64,000 bases of DNA from Burkholderiales bacterium (GTDB lineage Bacteria > Pseudomonadota > Gammaproteobacteria > Burkholderiales > Usitatibacteraceae). The stretch spans positions 1 to 64,000 of the forward strand of contig JANYDB010000065.1 in the NCBI GenBank assembly GCA_025359985.1. The letters are read 5' to 3'. Below are positions 8,023-16,397 of the stretch, piece by piece; the first letter of the stretch is position 1, and each line of letters begins with the position of its first letter. The position numbers and the translations under genes were made by a program. Below the pieces are notes generated by a model that had not been told where the DNA came from, ran no database searches, and worked only from the letters and a program-made list of their open reading frames with translations.

Positions 8023-9879
8023 ATGAAACGCCCCATCTTCGCATTCATCAGCGTATTGCTATTTTCTTCGCCGGTCTTGGCTGGTGCTATTTTTCCGGTT
8101 GATCGCGCCGCGATTCTGGTCGGCAGTAAATTCGATTTCAAGGTTGAGTTTGATGATTTAACTGAGGCAAAAAATATCGTGGTGACCGTCAATGGCATTG
8201 ATCATGCCAAGGCACTGGGCAAGGCTGCGACCTTTATTGAGAAAGAAGATCAGCTTGCAGCGTCGTCGCTTATTTTGCGCGATTTAAGCATCGACACACC
8301 GGGGCGCTACGAAGTCATTGCCCGCAATGGTAAACAATCCATGACTGTCACTTGGGAGGTTTACAGCACCGGGCAACGCCAAGCAAAAAACGTAATTTTA
8401 TTTATTGGTGACGGTATGACCGTCGCCAATCGTACCGCCGCTCGCATGCTGTCAAAAGGTATAAAGGAAGGCAAATATTTTGGCAAATTAGCGTTTGATG
8501 ATATGCCGCATATGGCGCTGATTGGCACTTCCGGTGTGGATTCAATCATCACGGATTCCGCCAATTCAATGCATGCGTATACCACCGGCCATAAATCAAG
8601 CGTAAATGCACTTGGCGTGTATGCAGGTCGCGCCAAAGATAATCTGGCGCATCCGAAGGTTGAAACCATTACAGAAATCGTGAAACGCAAAACCAAAATG
8701 TCGATCGGGATTGTGAGCGATGCTGAAATTCAGGACGCCACACCAGCGGCCATGTTTGCGCATACCCGTCGGCGGAGTGACAAAGAAATCATTACCGAGC
8801 AACTTTTTTTTGCACAGCCGGATGTAATTTTGGGCGGCGGTTCCGCTTATTTCCTGCCGAGCACCACGCCCGGCTCCAAGCGTAAAGATACCAATAATAT
8901 GGTCTCGCTGTTTCGCGCTGATGGCTATTCCGTCGCAACGACTAATGCGGAGATGAAAGCCGCTGCCGCGGATACCCGCAGTGCGCGCTTGCTGGGGCTT
9001 TTTCATCCGGAAAATTTGAACGGCTCTCTGGATCGACTGTATTTGAAAAAAGGCACGGTCGATAAATATCCCAATCAGCCTGACCTGACCGATATGACGC
9101 GCGCAGCACTTGAAGTGTTGTCGCGTAATAAAGAAGGTTTTGTGTTGATGGTTGAAGCCGGCTTGATCGATAAATTCAATCACCCGATGGATTGGGAGCG
9201 CAGTGTGTACGACACCATCATGCTCTCCAACGCGGTACAGATCGCGAAGGATTTCGCGGCCAAAAATAACGATACGTTAATCATTGTCACACCCGATCAC
9301 ACCCATGGCATGTCCATTGTGGGCACCATTGACGACACTAAACCCGGTACTGATATGCGCGACAAAATCGGGGTTTATGAGCAGGCTGGGTATCCGAATT
9401 ATCCACCAGCAGACGCCAACGGCTACCCGCCATCGGTGGATGTCAGCAAACGTCTCGCCCTGTTTTATGGCAACACGCCCGACTACTACGAAACCTTCAG
9501 ACCCAAGCTGGATGGCCCGTTCGTGCCTGCCGTAAAAGATGAGAAGGGAAATATCGTGGCCAATCCGGTTTACAAGGATATTCCCGGTGCGATTTTGCGC
9601 ACGGGCAACTTGCCAGGCGTAGGTCCGCGCGCCGCCGATCAGGGCACGCATACCGCTGATGATGCCGTGCTGACCGCCATCGGGCCAGGCTCAGAGCAGT
9701 TCAAAGGCTTTATGGATAACACGGAGGTTTTCCGCGTGATGGTGAATAGTTTGGGTTTGGGCCAGGCCACGAGCAAGTCGCTGCTGCCGGTGAAAGCTAA
9801 ACCCAAAGTTAAACCCAACGCTATCGTTAAAGCCAATGCCCTCAGAACTCAGCCGGATGCACCTGTGCAAAAGCCGTGA
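8023..9879 (+). CDS. Exported alkaline phosphatase (PhoA superfamily) with N-terminal Ig-like extension
   Basis: A 618-residue secreted phosphomonoesterase. A signal peptide (residues 1-20, cleavage near VLAG) precedes a beta-rich segment of about 95 residues, then the catalytic domain. Metal and nucleophile motifs: NVILFIGDGM (Asp130), ITDSANSMHAYTTGHKS (probable nucleophile Ser179), EAGLIDKFNH, TPDHTHG and DQGTHTADD near the C-terminus, supplying the Asp/His ligands for two zinc ions. AAGGA lies 7 bases before the ATG. The stop overlaps the GTG start of the next gene (GTGA), so it appears to head a four-gene operon. The Lys/Pro-rich tail lacks a clear role. Confidence 0.9.
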   Translation: MKRPIFAFISVLLFSSPVLAGAIFPVDRAAILVGSKFDFKVEFDDLTEAKNIVVTVNGIDHAKALGKAATFIEKEDQLAASSLILRDLSIDTPGRYEVIARNGKQSMTVTWEVYSTGQRQAKNVILFIGDGMTVANRTAARMLSKGIKEGKYFGKLAFDDMPHMALIGTSGVDSIITDSANSMHAYTTGHKSSVNALGVYAGRAKDNLAHPKVETITEIVKRKTKMSIGIVSDAEIQDATPAAMFAHTRRRSDKEIITEQLFFAQPDVILGGGSAYFLPSTTPGSKRKDTNNMVSLFRADGYSVATTNAEMKAAAADTRSARLLGLFHPENLNGSLDRLYLKKGTVDKYPNQPDLTDMTRAALEVLSRNKEGFVLMVEAGLIDKFNHPMDWERSVYDTIMLSNAVQIAKDFAAKNNDTLIIVTPDHTHGMSIVGTIDDTKPGTDMRDKIGVYEQAGYPNYPPADANGYPPSVDVSKRLALFYGNTPDYYETFRPKLDGPFVPAVKDEKGNIVANPVYKDIPGAILRTGNLPGVGPRAADQGTHTADDAVLTAIGPGSEQFKGFMDNTEVFRVMVNSLGLGQATSKSLLPVKAKPKVKPNAIVKANALRTQPDAPVQKP

Positions 9880-10424
9880 CGGCTTCTGCACCCATAATTC
9901 CCACCCACCCATTCACTGGCAATACGGCGTTTTTTAAAAAAAATCGTGTTTCAAGGGCAGCGTGGGTGATACTTTTTTTGTGGCTCCCCGGCGCATCATG
10001 GCATCACGTAAATGCAGCAGAAAAGACAGCTGACGCTGCCAGTGCCACCCCTGAATTGCGTTTTGATGAGCTGTACGCCACCTATGGCGTGCTTGGCCTG
10101 GAGTTTTCAGCCAAAGCAAAATCATTGGCGCTTGCCGGAAAGCCCGTGCGGGTGCTGGGCTATTTGGCGCCGCCACTCAAAGCTGACGCGGCTTTTTTTG
10201 TGTTGATGCGCGCACCTGTTTCAGTGTGTCCGTTTTGCAGCACGGATGCAGATTGGCCTGTTGACATCATGGTCGTGTATCCGCGAAGCATCGGACAACA
10301 GCCGCATAGCGCCGCACCCATGGCGATCACAGGGCGGCTTGAGCTGGGCTCAAAAATAGATCGTATGACTGGTTTTGTTAGCCAGGTGCGGATCGTTGAT
10401 GCTGAATATCAAAAGCTACGCTGA
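9876..10424 (+). CDS. Exported protein with CPFC motif, DUF3299-like
   Basis: A 182-residue protein starting at GTG within the phosphatase stop (GTGA). A hydrophobic segment at about 28-47 (AAWVILFLWLPGASW) is a late signal peptide or anchor. The core, 'LAGKPVRVLGYLAPPLKADAAFFVLM' then VCPFCSTDADWP (Cys118, Cys121) and 'MAITGRLELGSKID', resembles DUF3299-type periplasmic proteins found beside MacB-like ABC genes in zinc-starvation loci. The cysteines could bind metal or be redox active. The family assignment comes from the motif and the neighbours and is moderately secure. Its TGA overlaps the next ATG. Confidence 0.6.
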   Translation: MTASAPIIPTHPFTGNTAFFKKNRVSRAAWVILFLWLPGASWHHVNAAEKTADAASATPELRFDELYATYGVLGLEFSAKAKSLALAGKPVRVLGYLAPPLKADAAFFVLMRAPVSVCPFCSTDADWPVDIMVVYPRSIGQQPHSAAPMAITGRLELGSKIDRMTGFVSQVRIVDAEYQKLR

Positions 10425-11206
10425 TGGTCGCGATTTCTTCTGAAAATTTAGAGGTGACGACGGCATTAAATATGCAAGGTGTAAATCTTGCCTATCCGCG
10501 TGAGCGAACTTTTATCACGCCGTCATTGTTCCCATCACCATCACCATCCACGTCCTTATCCCCATCGTCGTCACATCCGTCGGCATTGATCACCTTGCTG
10601 CAAGATGCCGATTGGTCACTGCACAGCGGCGCACAAGTGGCGCTATGCGGGCCATCCGGCTGCGGCAAAACATCGTTGCTAAATATGTTAGCCGCCATCG
10701 AAAAACCGACCTCTGGAACGATCTGCTGGGACGCTGCCGAATTGTGCAACATGAGCGCACGCCAGCAGGATGCGTGGCGTCGCCATCAACTGGGATTAGT
10801 GTTTCAGCAATTTCATTTATTTCCGTATTTATCCGCGCTAGAAAACGTGCTGTTGCCCACGCGCTTTGTCGCGATTACGCCAAGCAGCGCACAACGCGAA
10901 CGTGCGCAGATGCTGCTAGCGCGAGTGGGCGTGCGTGCCCATGCTGATATTGCGCTGTTGTCGCGGGGTGAGCAGCAGCGCGTCGCGGTTGCCCGCGCCC
11001 TGCTGACAGCACCGCGTGTGGTGCTGGCCGATGAACCAACGGCCAGCTTGGACACGGACACCGCACAGATAATTTCCGCGCTGCTGCGGGAACTTTGCCG
11101 TGAACAAGGCAGCACCTTGATCGTCGCAACCCATGATCGCGACATCGCGTCAGGATTCGATGCTATTTACGATATGACACACGGCAAAATTCTGCTGCGG
11201 CAATAA
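10424..11206 (+). CDS. ABC transporter ATP-binding protein (LolD/MacB type)
   Basis: A 260-residue ATPase with Walker A GPSGCGKT (76-83), Q-loop VFQQFHLFPYLSALEN, signature LSRGEQQR (variant of LSGGQ), Walker B VVLADEPTASLD and H-loop VATHD. It pairs with the FtsX-like permease just downstream to form a MacB/LolCDE-type mechanotransmission complex rather than a classical importer. Odd feature: residues about 36-54 are a Ser/Pro run (PSPSPSTSLSPSSS), inserted between the first beta strand and Walker A and encoded by a 6-bp repeat. The ATG overlaps the previous stop (TGATG). Confidence 0.88.
   Translation: MVAISSENLEVTTALNMQGVNLAYPRERTFITPSLFPSPSPSTSLSPSSSHPSALITLLQDADWSLHSGAQVALCGPSGCGKTSLLNMLAAIEKPTSGTICWDAAELCNMSARQQDAWRRHQLGLVFQQFHLFPYLSALENVLLPTRFVAITPSSAQRERAQMLLARVGVRAHADIALLSRGEQQRVAVARALLTAPRVVLADEPTASLDTDTAQIISALLRELCREQGSTLIVATHDRDIASGFDAIYDMTHGKILLRQ
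10523..10573. repeat. Degenerate 6-bp tandem repeat inside the ABC ATPase gene
   Basis: Hexamers CCATCA, CCATCA, CCATCC, ACGTCC, TTATCC, CCATCG follow in tandem and encode alternating Ser/Pro in the ATPase before Walker A. Confidence 0.75.
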
Positions 11207-11297
11207 GCGCTAATTACTAGTCACTTACCACCAGGCATCTAGTACCAAGCATCAAGAACTAAGCACTAATCACCCCTCACCGCCCGTCATTAACCCT
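11207..11297. repeat. Intergenic stretch of degenerate short repeats
   Basis: Between ATPase and permease genes lies a low-complexity stretch with repeated CTAATTACTAG, CTAGTACCAAGCATC and ACTAAGCACTAATCACC phrases, similar in flavour to the TAACCAC repeats near 53.3 kb. No gene is visible. It is the only sizeable gap in an otherwise overlapping operon. Confidence 0.4.
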
Positions 11298-12599
11298 ATG
11301 CCTAATCCACTACCGTTGGCCATCGCCGAATTACGCCGTCATCTTGCGGGCGCTATTGCTATCGTGTTGCTCATCGCAGTCGCCGTCGCGTTTGCAATTG
11401 CGATCAGTGCGGGTGAGCGGGCGTTACGCGAAGCAAGTGCGCGCGCGGCAGATCGATTCGACATCATTATCGGTGCGCCCGGCAGTTCAGCGCAATTGGT
11501 GTTGACCACGGTTTATTTGCAAGCGGCCGCCCTGCCGCTGCTGGCCGATGATGTGCTACCACGCCTTCAGCTTGATAAAGGCATTGAATACGCGGCCCCC
11601 CTCGCAGTCGGCGATTATGTGGGCGACTTTCCAGTGATCGGAACCAGCCGTGATTTTGTTACCGACGGCACACGCATTAATCTGGCCGAGGGCCGCAACT
11701 TTGCAGCCCGCAATGAGGCCGTGATCGGCAGCAATGTCAGCTTATCCGTTGACACCTATTTTCAGCTCACTCACGGCAACATAGCCGCACCATCAATTGA
11801 CGAGCATAAACATGGTTTTAAATTTGGCGTAGTCGGGCGTTTACCCAAATCCGGTACGGCGTGGGACAACGCAATTTTGGTACCGATAGAAGCAATTTGG
11901 GGAATTCATACCGGCGCATCGATGGCTCAACACAATGATCAGCACAGCGTGGCAGACCAGTCTGCAACACACTCCGAAACCTCGCCGACAACGCTCGGGC
12001 CGCCGTGGGCGGCGGACGAAATCAAAGGCGTGCCTGCGATTGTGGTGCGAGTGAAATCTCCAGCTGACGCGTATCGACTTCGCGCGCAATATCAGTTTCG
12101 TAGTGATAGCACGCAACACACAAAAATCAATACCATCACCCGCAGCAGCACCATGGCGGTGTTTCCAGCCGAGGTACTGGTGGAAATTTATGCCGTGATG
12201 GGCGATATGCGCAAAGTCATGACCGCCCTATCGCTAGCCACGCAGGTGGTGGTTTTATGGGCGGTTTTACTGGTGATGATTGCCGCGCTATCCACCCGCC
12301 GCCAATCAATCGCGGTCTTGCGTGCAATGGGTGCGCCGCCAAGTTTTATTTTTTCCCTCGTGTGGCTGCAAAGCTTCATGCTAATCGGCCTGGGAGCCGC
12401 GCTGGGTCTTGTGTTTGGCTGGGGCGGCAGCATCATGCTGGTGAATATATTCGCCCGCGAAACCGGTTTTAGTATTACTCCGATGATCACATCTACAGAA
12501 TGGTTTCTGGCCGCAACGGTGCTGGTCACTGGATCAGTTCTGGCAATCATTCCGAGCATGATCGCGTGGCAACAAAACATCGCCAGGACGCTGCGCTGA
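11298..12599 (+). CDS. FtsX/MacB-type ABC permease with His-containing periplasmic loop
   Basis: A 433-residue permease: TM1 at about 18-38 (AIAIVLLIAVAVAFAIAIS), a large periplasmic MacB-like domain (about 40-300), then three TM helices in the FtsX domain (about 310-430: VVVLWAVLLVMIAAL, SFMLIGLGAALGLVFGW, FLAATVLVTGSVLAII). Residues about 204-230 form a His/Asp/Ser-rich insertion with His at 204, 212, 216 and 225, reminiscent of metal-binding loops in permeases of zinc-limitation loci such as PA4063-PA4066 of Pseudomonas (recalled, not checked). The partner ATPase is encoded just upstream. Substrate is not known. Confidence 0.85.
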   Translation: MPNPLPLAIAELRRHLAGAIAIVLLIAVAVAFAIAISAGERALREASARAADRFDIIIGAPGSSAQLVLTTVYLQAAALPLLADDVLPRLQLDKGIEYAAPLAVGDYVGDFPVIGTSRDFVTDGTRINLAEGRNFAARNEAVIGSNVSLSVDTYFQLTHGNIAAPSIDEHKHGFKFGVVGRLPKSGTAWDNAILVPIEAIWGIHTGASMAQHNDQHSVADQSATHSETSPTTLGPPWAADEIKGVPAIVVRVKSPADAYRLRAQYQFRSDSTQHTKINTITRSSTMAVFPAEVLVEIYAVMGDMRKVMTALSLATQVVVLWAVLLVMIAALSTRRQSIAVLRAMGAPPSFIFSLVWLQSFMLIGLGAALGLVFGWGGSIMLVNIFARETGFSITPMITSTEWFLAATVLVTGSVLAIIPSMIAWQQNIARTLR

Positions 12600-12725
12600 A
12601 AAGTTATACGGTGGCGAGTAGTTAGTCAAAAATAGGAAGCTGCTTAAGAGCGACATGATCGTGAGAGACATGACTCTCGCCCCGGTTTGTGATCCTTGCT
12701 CTGCGTGTTCACTATTCGCGGAAAA

Positions 12726-12741
12726 AGGAAATGAATTTCCT
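12726..12741. repeat. Short palindrome AGGAAAT-GA-ATTTCCT between convergent genes
   Basis: Seven-base perfect arms with a 2-base centre lie just after the minus-strand hypothetical gene's stop and before the end of the convergent permease unit. There is no T-tract, so terminator function is uncertain. Confidence 0.3.
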
Positions 12742-12747
12742 ATACCC

Positions 12748-13671
12748 CTACTTTCGTTCCAAATAGATGGGGGCTCCGCCTTCGGGAGCGTCAGGCCTGA
12801 CTTTAATCATCAACGGCGGTAATCCCATTTCCTCTCTTCGCCGCGCAGAATTAGCGACGAAATAACTAATTTGTACACCGGGAATAGTCATTGCCATCGT
12901 TTGCCCTGGTATCCCGGGTGCAATATCCCTTATTTGTTGCTCCATTGTTCTGACTGTTAGGTCACCATACATTTCACCTTGAATTTGCGCCAAGTTATAC
13001 AGCACGCCAAATTGCTTCAGCATTTTGATGCGCTCTTCTGTACGCTCCGACTCCGGCAGCCCTTTGTACTCAACAAGCAATTTTCCGTATCCCTGCATAA
13101 CCGTCATGGCTTGATAAGCCGCACCTCTAAGGAGAATCTCCCCAATTGTGCCGCTGGCTATATTTAAGCCTTGCAGATCGTTTTTCTCAAAAGCGGCGAT
13201 CATGGCGCGCGACCAGTAATGAGCCTTTGCATTCATGTCACCCGCATCGGCCAACAATTTGAGATTCGCTTCAGACATGGTTCGCAGGCGCGCCTCTTCA
13301 GTCGGCGTTGGGTAGCCATAAAAATCCATCCATAGCGCCTCATTTTCAGAGCGGGCATAAAGCCACCAATCTGAAGTAATGCTTTTGGAATCAATCGTGC
13401 CCATATATTGTTGGATTGCGCGCGTCTGTCCTGGTCGATAGGTAGTGTCGGCACGCGCGACCATTTGTGCTCTTGATTTTATAATGCTCGCCACCGCTTT
13501 ACCGACGCTCCCAGTCGATCCATCGGGGCCAACGGTTGGCGGTGCAGGTAGGTTACTTAAAGGCCCCTTAAGTGCAAGCCAGCCTACAATAACCATTAGA
13601 ATAATCACGGCGAACAAAGCAAATTTACGGTTCGTAGACATTGCGTTTTCGGCTTTCAAAGTTGTATTCAT
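12748..13671 (-). CDS. Membrane-anchored protein of unknown function
   Basis: A 307-residue protein from the ATG at 13671 (TAATG overlap with the preceding small gene); ATGs at 13680 and 13641 are alternatives. One N-terminal membrane segment (KFALFAVIILMVIVGWLAL) is followed by a probably periplasmic, mostly helical region with several aromatic motifs (ITSDWWLYARSENEALWMDFYGYPTP). I recognise no family. It lies on the same strand as and downstream of the gsp operon, separated from gspD by the small gene and about 90 bases, so it may be a late member of that transcript. Confidence 0.7.
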   Translation of the reverse strand: MNTTLKAENAMSTNRKFALFAVIILMVIVGWLALKGPLSNLPAPPTVGPDGSTGSVGKAVASIIKSRAQMVARADTTYRPGQTRAIQQYMGTIDSKSITSDWWLYARSENEALWMDFYGYPTPTEEARLRTMSEANLKLLADAGDMNAKAHYWSRAMIAAFEKNDLQGLNIASGTIGEILLRGAAYQAMTVMQGYGKLLVEYKGLPESERTEERIKMLKQFGVLYNLAQIQGEMYGDLTVRTMEQQIRDIAPGIPGQTMAMTIPGVQISYFVANSARRREEMGLPPLMIKVRPDAPEGGAPIYLERK

Positions 13672-13850
13672 TATTTGCAACTATTAGCAGATTCTTCTGC
13701 TTTCAAAGCAACACAAACTGCACCATACTCATAAGTTTTTCTAACCGCTGAGGCGGCAGAACCTTCAAACGTCGCTGGCTTAAACCAGTTTTTTACGTAG
13801 TTAATCCATGCGACTACATCACCAGCAAAAGGAATATTTGTGGCTAGCAT
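13671..13850 (-). CDS. Small 59-residue protein, possibly coupled to the next gene
   Basis: ATG at 13850, TAA at 13673-13671 sharing its last A with the ATG of the following gene. The product begins MLATNIPFAGDVVAWINYVK and ends with two cysteines (AVCVAL, NSCK); no signal peptide or membrane helix. No family recognised. An AGGTGA lies 7 bases before a second ATG (about 13867) that opens a 5-codon frame ending over the start of this gene, so either a leader or a damaged longer N-terminus is possible. The TAATG junction supports reality. Confidence 0.5.
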   Translation of the reverse strand: MLATNIPFAGDVVAWINYVKNWFKPATFEGSAASAVRKTYEYGAVCVALKAEESANSCK

Positions 13851-13941
13851 ATTGCGCGCATTTTTGTTTCACCTATTGACGGGCGTTTCAAGCCAAAAAT
13901 GCTCCAAACACCCTGCCTGCGCTAGAGTTTGCTCCGCTTAT

Positions 13942-16305
13942 TTACTTGCTTGGCTTTTCCACGGGAATGAGTGTTTGTAGCAGCGGCAGTTTTTTACGCA
14001 GCTCGTTGGTGACGGCGCGGGCGTCATCATCGTTGGTGATGACGACCGGGGTAATCAACAACACCAGCTCTGTGCGATTGTTGGTGTAGCTCTGGACCCC
14101 AAACAGGCCGCCAATGACGGGAATCTTCGACAACAGCGGCACGCCGCGGGTGCCGAAACCGGTATCTTTTGAAATCAGCCCGGCGAGCGCAATCGTTTCA
14201 CCCGATGCCACATTGACCACGGTCTGCGCTTTGCGGGTGCTGATATTAGGATTGGTCTTGGGGGTTGTTGCTATTGCCGTGCTAACTTCCTGATTAATTT
14301 CTAGGGTGACTCTGCCGCCCGCGTTGATGCGTGGGGTGACCGCGAGTATCACGCCCGTATCAAGATAGGCAGTTGAGTTAACGGTTGTGCCGCCCGTTGT
14401 CACCGTTTCACCCGTGCTGACTGAGACTTTAGTACCGACATTGATAGACGCTTTTTCGTTATCCAGCACAGTAATGTTGGGCGTAAAAATAATCGTTGAT
14501 TTATTGTCATCCCCCAGCGCTTGCAGCACCGCGCGGATATTGCCGTTACCGGCTAAATTAATCAATTGCAGACCTTCTGTTATCGGGCTAACGGCAGTGC
14601 CCAGGATATTGGTCACGGGTAGAGTTCCGCCGTTTGCGCGCAGCGACCCTGTAGTGTTGTTTCGCGTATTGATGAACCATTCGATTCCGTATTTCAGCTC
14701 GTCCTTAAGTGCTACTTCCGCGATCACCACTTCTACCCTGACTTGTCGCCGCTGCACATCGAGCTGCCTCAACGCGCTTTGAATCGTTTCAAAATCAGAT
14801 GGTGACGATAAAATCAATAACGCATTGTTATCAATATCAGCAATGATGCGGGTGTTTTGTGCTACACCAACGCCGCTGCTTTGAAACACCGATGCCAAGG
14901 CTTGCAGCGGATTAAACGGTGCAGGCACGACCGGGCTGCCGGGCGTGGCAATTTGTGCAGGGCGCTGACCCGGGGCGAGCGACGGGCTGGCGCTGCTGCC
15001 GGTACGATTGCCATAAACATCGGTGAGCAGTTGCGCTAATTTATCGGCCTTGCCGTTTTGCACCGGATAAACATTCAAACGCATGCCGCCCGCAAGACCC
15101 CCGGCTTTATCGAGTCGCTCAATCCATTTTTTGGCTTCTTCCAGATAACGCGGCTGGGTGCTGACCACGAGCAGACCGTTCATGCGCTCAATCGGGATGA
15201 TGCGCACAATACCCGCCAACGGGCTGGTGCTGGCACCCGGGCCTTGCCCGCCAGCGCCGAACAAACGATCCAGATCGCCCGATAGTGATTTCACATCGGT
15301 CTGCATGGGAAACAGGCCGACTGAATAGCCCGCTAAAAAATCAATATCAAAAATATCGATGATCTCAAGCAGGTGTTTTATTTCACGTTGGGTGCCGCTC
15401 AAAATAATTAGATTACGTGGCTCATCAAGCCGTACCGAAACCATCGGATCAATCGCGTAGGGTTCCAGAATGCGCTGCATATCTTTGGCACCCACAAACT
15501 TGAGCTGCACCATTTGTACGGAATAGCCGTTCGGCAACGCAGTAGTGCTCGCTAATTGCGGGCTGAGTGTGCCGCGCGTGCTAACCGTTTGTGGCCGGAT
15601 TTTATAGATGCCTTCTTCGCGCACCATCACTTGGCCGTTATCGCGCAGCAACATTTCCAGCATGGGAATCAGATCGCGTTTGGCCACCGGCTGCGAGGTG
15701 CGGATCGTGGCGTTGCCCATCACCCCGGGATGAATGGTGAAGGTCTCATGCAGATAATCGCCCAAAATGGATTGCACCAGAGTACGAATATCCTGCGCTT
15801 CAAAATTAAGATTGAAGGTTTCCTCACCGCCTTTGGGTGGCGTTACGGGCGGCGTGGTTGGCTTCACGAATTGTCCAGTACCAGGATAGAACCCGATCAC
15901 CTCTTTCGGGGCGACGACAGCGGACCCACGGTCGGCCGTAGTGGCAGATAGGGTGGCCGTTCCAACAGCAGACGCAGTAGCCGACGTGGCAGCAGCTACA
16001 GCGGAAGCGGCGGGTGGTGAAAGCCCAACAGGCGGCGGCACGGCCCCTGGAAATACGAGCGGTGCAGCGCTTGGTTCAACACGCGTGGGCTCGGGTGCGG
16101 ATGCGGGTACGGATGCGGGTATCGCGGCCACCGTTGATGTTGTCGATACCGTGGCATCAGTGACAGGAGCGGCACTCACCGCCTCATTCGCGGGCGCATT
16201 TACTGCTGGCGCAGCGCAGCCTGCCAAGGTGGTAGCCAACAGTATCGCGACAGGACACCATTGAGGACGCATGCGAAGGGAAAGTAACAGGTTGGTTTTC
16301 ATCAT
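13942..16305 (-). CDS. gspD: Type II secretion outer-membrane secretin GspD
   Basis: A 787-residue secretin from the ATG at 16305; a TTG at 16344 is less likely. A lipoprotein-type signal ends LLATTLAGC. A Pro/Ala/Thr-rich linker (about 30-160) precedes the N0-N3 domains ('FNLNFEAQDIRTLVQSILGDYLHETFTIHPG', 'NLIILSGTQREIKHLLEIIDIFD', 'LLVVSTQPRYLEEAKKWIERLD') and the C-terminal barrel with 'VTPRINAGGRVTLEINQEVS' and 'VPLLSKIPVIGGLFG'. It forms the outer-membrane channel of the system. It is last in the operon, as in the Xanthomonas xps cluster. The Ala/Thr/Pro linker includes a 6-bp-repeat-encoded PASVPASAPEP stretch. Confidence 0.95.
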   Translation of the reverse strand: MMKTNLLLSLRMRPQWCPVAILLATTLAGCAAPAVNAPANEAVSAAPVTDATVSTTSTVAAIPASVPASAPEPTRVEPSAAPLVFPGAVPPPVGLSPPAASAVAAATSATASAVGTATLSATTADRGSAVVAPKEVIGFYPGTGQFVKPTTPPVTPPKGGEETFNLNFEAQDIRTLVQSILGDYLHETFTIHPGVMGNATIRTSQPVAKRDLIPMLEMLLRDNGQVMVREEGIYKIRPQTVSTRGTLSPQLASTTALPNGYSVQMVQLKFVGAKDMQRILEPYAIDPMVSVRLDEPRNLIILSGTQREIKHLLEIIDIFDIDFLAGYSVGLFPMQTDVKSLSGDLDRLFGAGGQGPGASTSPLAGIVRIIPIERMNGLLVVSTQPRYLEEAKKWIERLDKAGGLAGGMRLNVYPVQNGKADKLAQLLTDVYGNRTGSSASPSLAPGQRPAQIATPGSPVVPAPFNPLQALASVFQSSGVGVAQNTRIIADIDNNALLILSSPSDFETIQSALRQLDVQRRQVRVEVVIAEVALKDELKYGIEWFINTRNNTTGSLRANGGTLPVTNILGTAVSPITEGLQLINLAGNGNIRAVLQALGDDNKSTIIFTPNITVLDNEKASINVGTKVSVSTGETVTTGGTTVNSTAYLDTGVILAVTPRINAGGRVTLEINQEVSTAIATTPKTNPNISTRKAQTVVNVASGETIALAGLISKDTGFGTRGVPLLSKIPVIGGLFGVQSYTNNRTELVLLITPVVITNDDDARAVTNELRKKLPLLQTLIPVEKPSK
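16088..16126. repeat. gspD: Degenerate 6-bp tandem repeat in the gspD linker
   Basis: GTGGGC-TCGGGT-GCGGAT-GCGGGT-ACGGAT-GCGGGT in tandem on the plus strand encodes the Pro/Ala/Ser part of the GspD linker on the minus strand. Confidence 0.65.
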
Positions 16306-16397
16306 TTTAAGATCAAGTCTTTTCAGTATGGGTGCTGGCTTCAATGACTTCGAGACGGCCGTTGATCAATGCAAATCACATAATCACAAATCAAAAA

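Noticed and set aside
8596-9183. 195-codon minus-strand frame inside the alkaline phosphatase
   Set aside because: The plus-strand protein carries all catalytic motifs; the antisense frame has no domain pattern.
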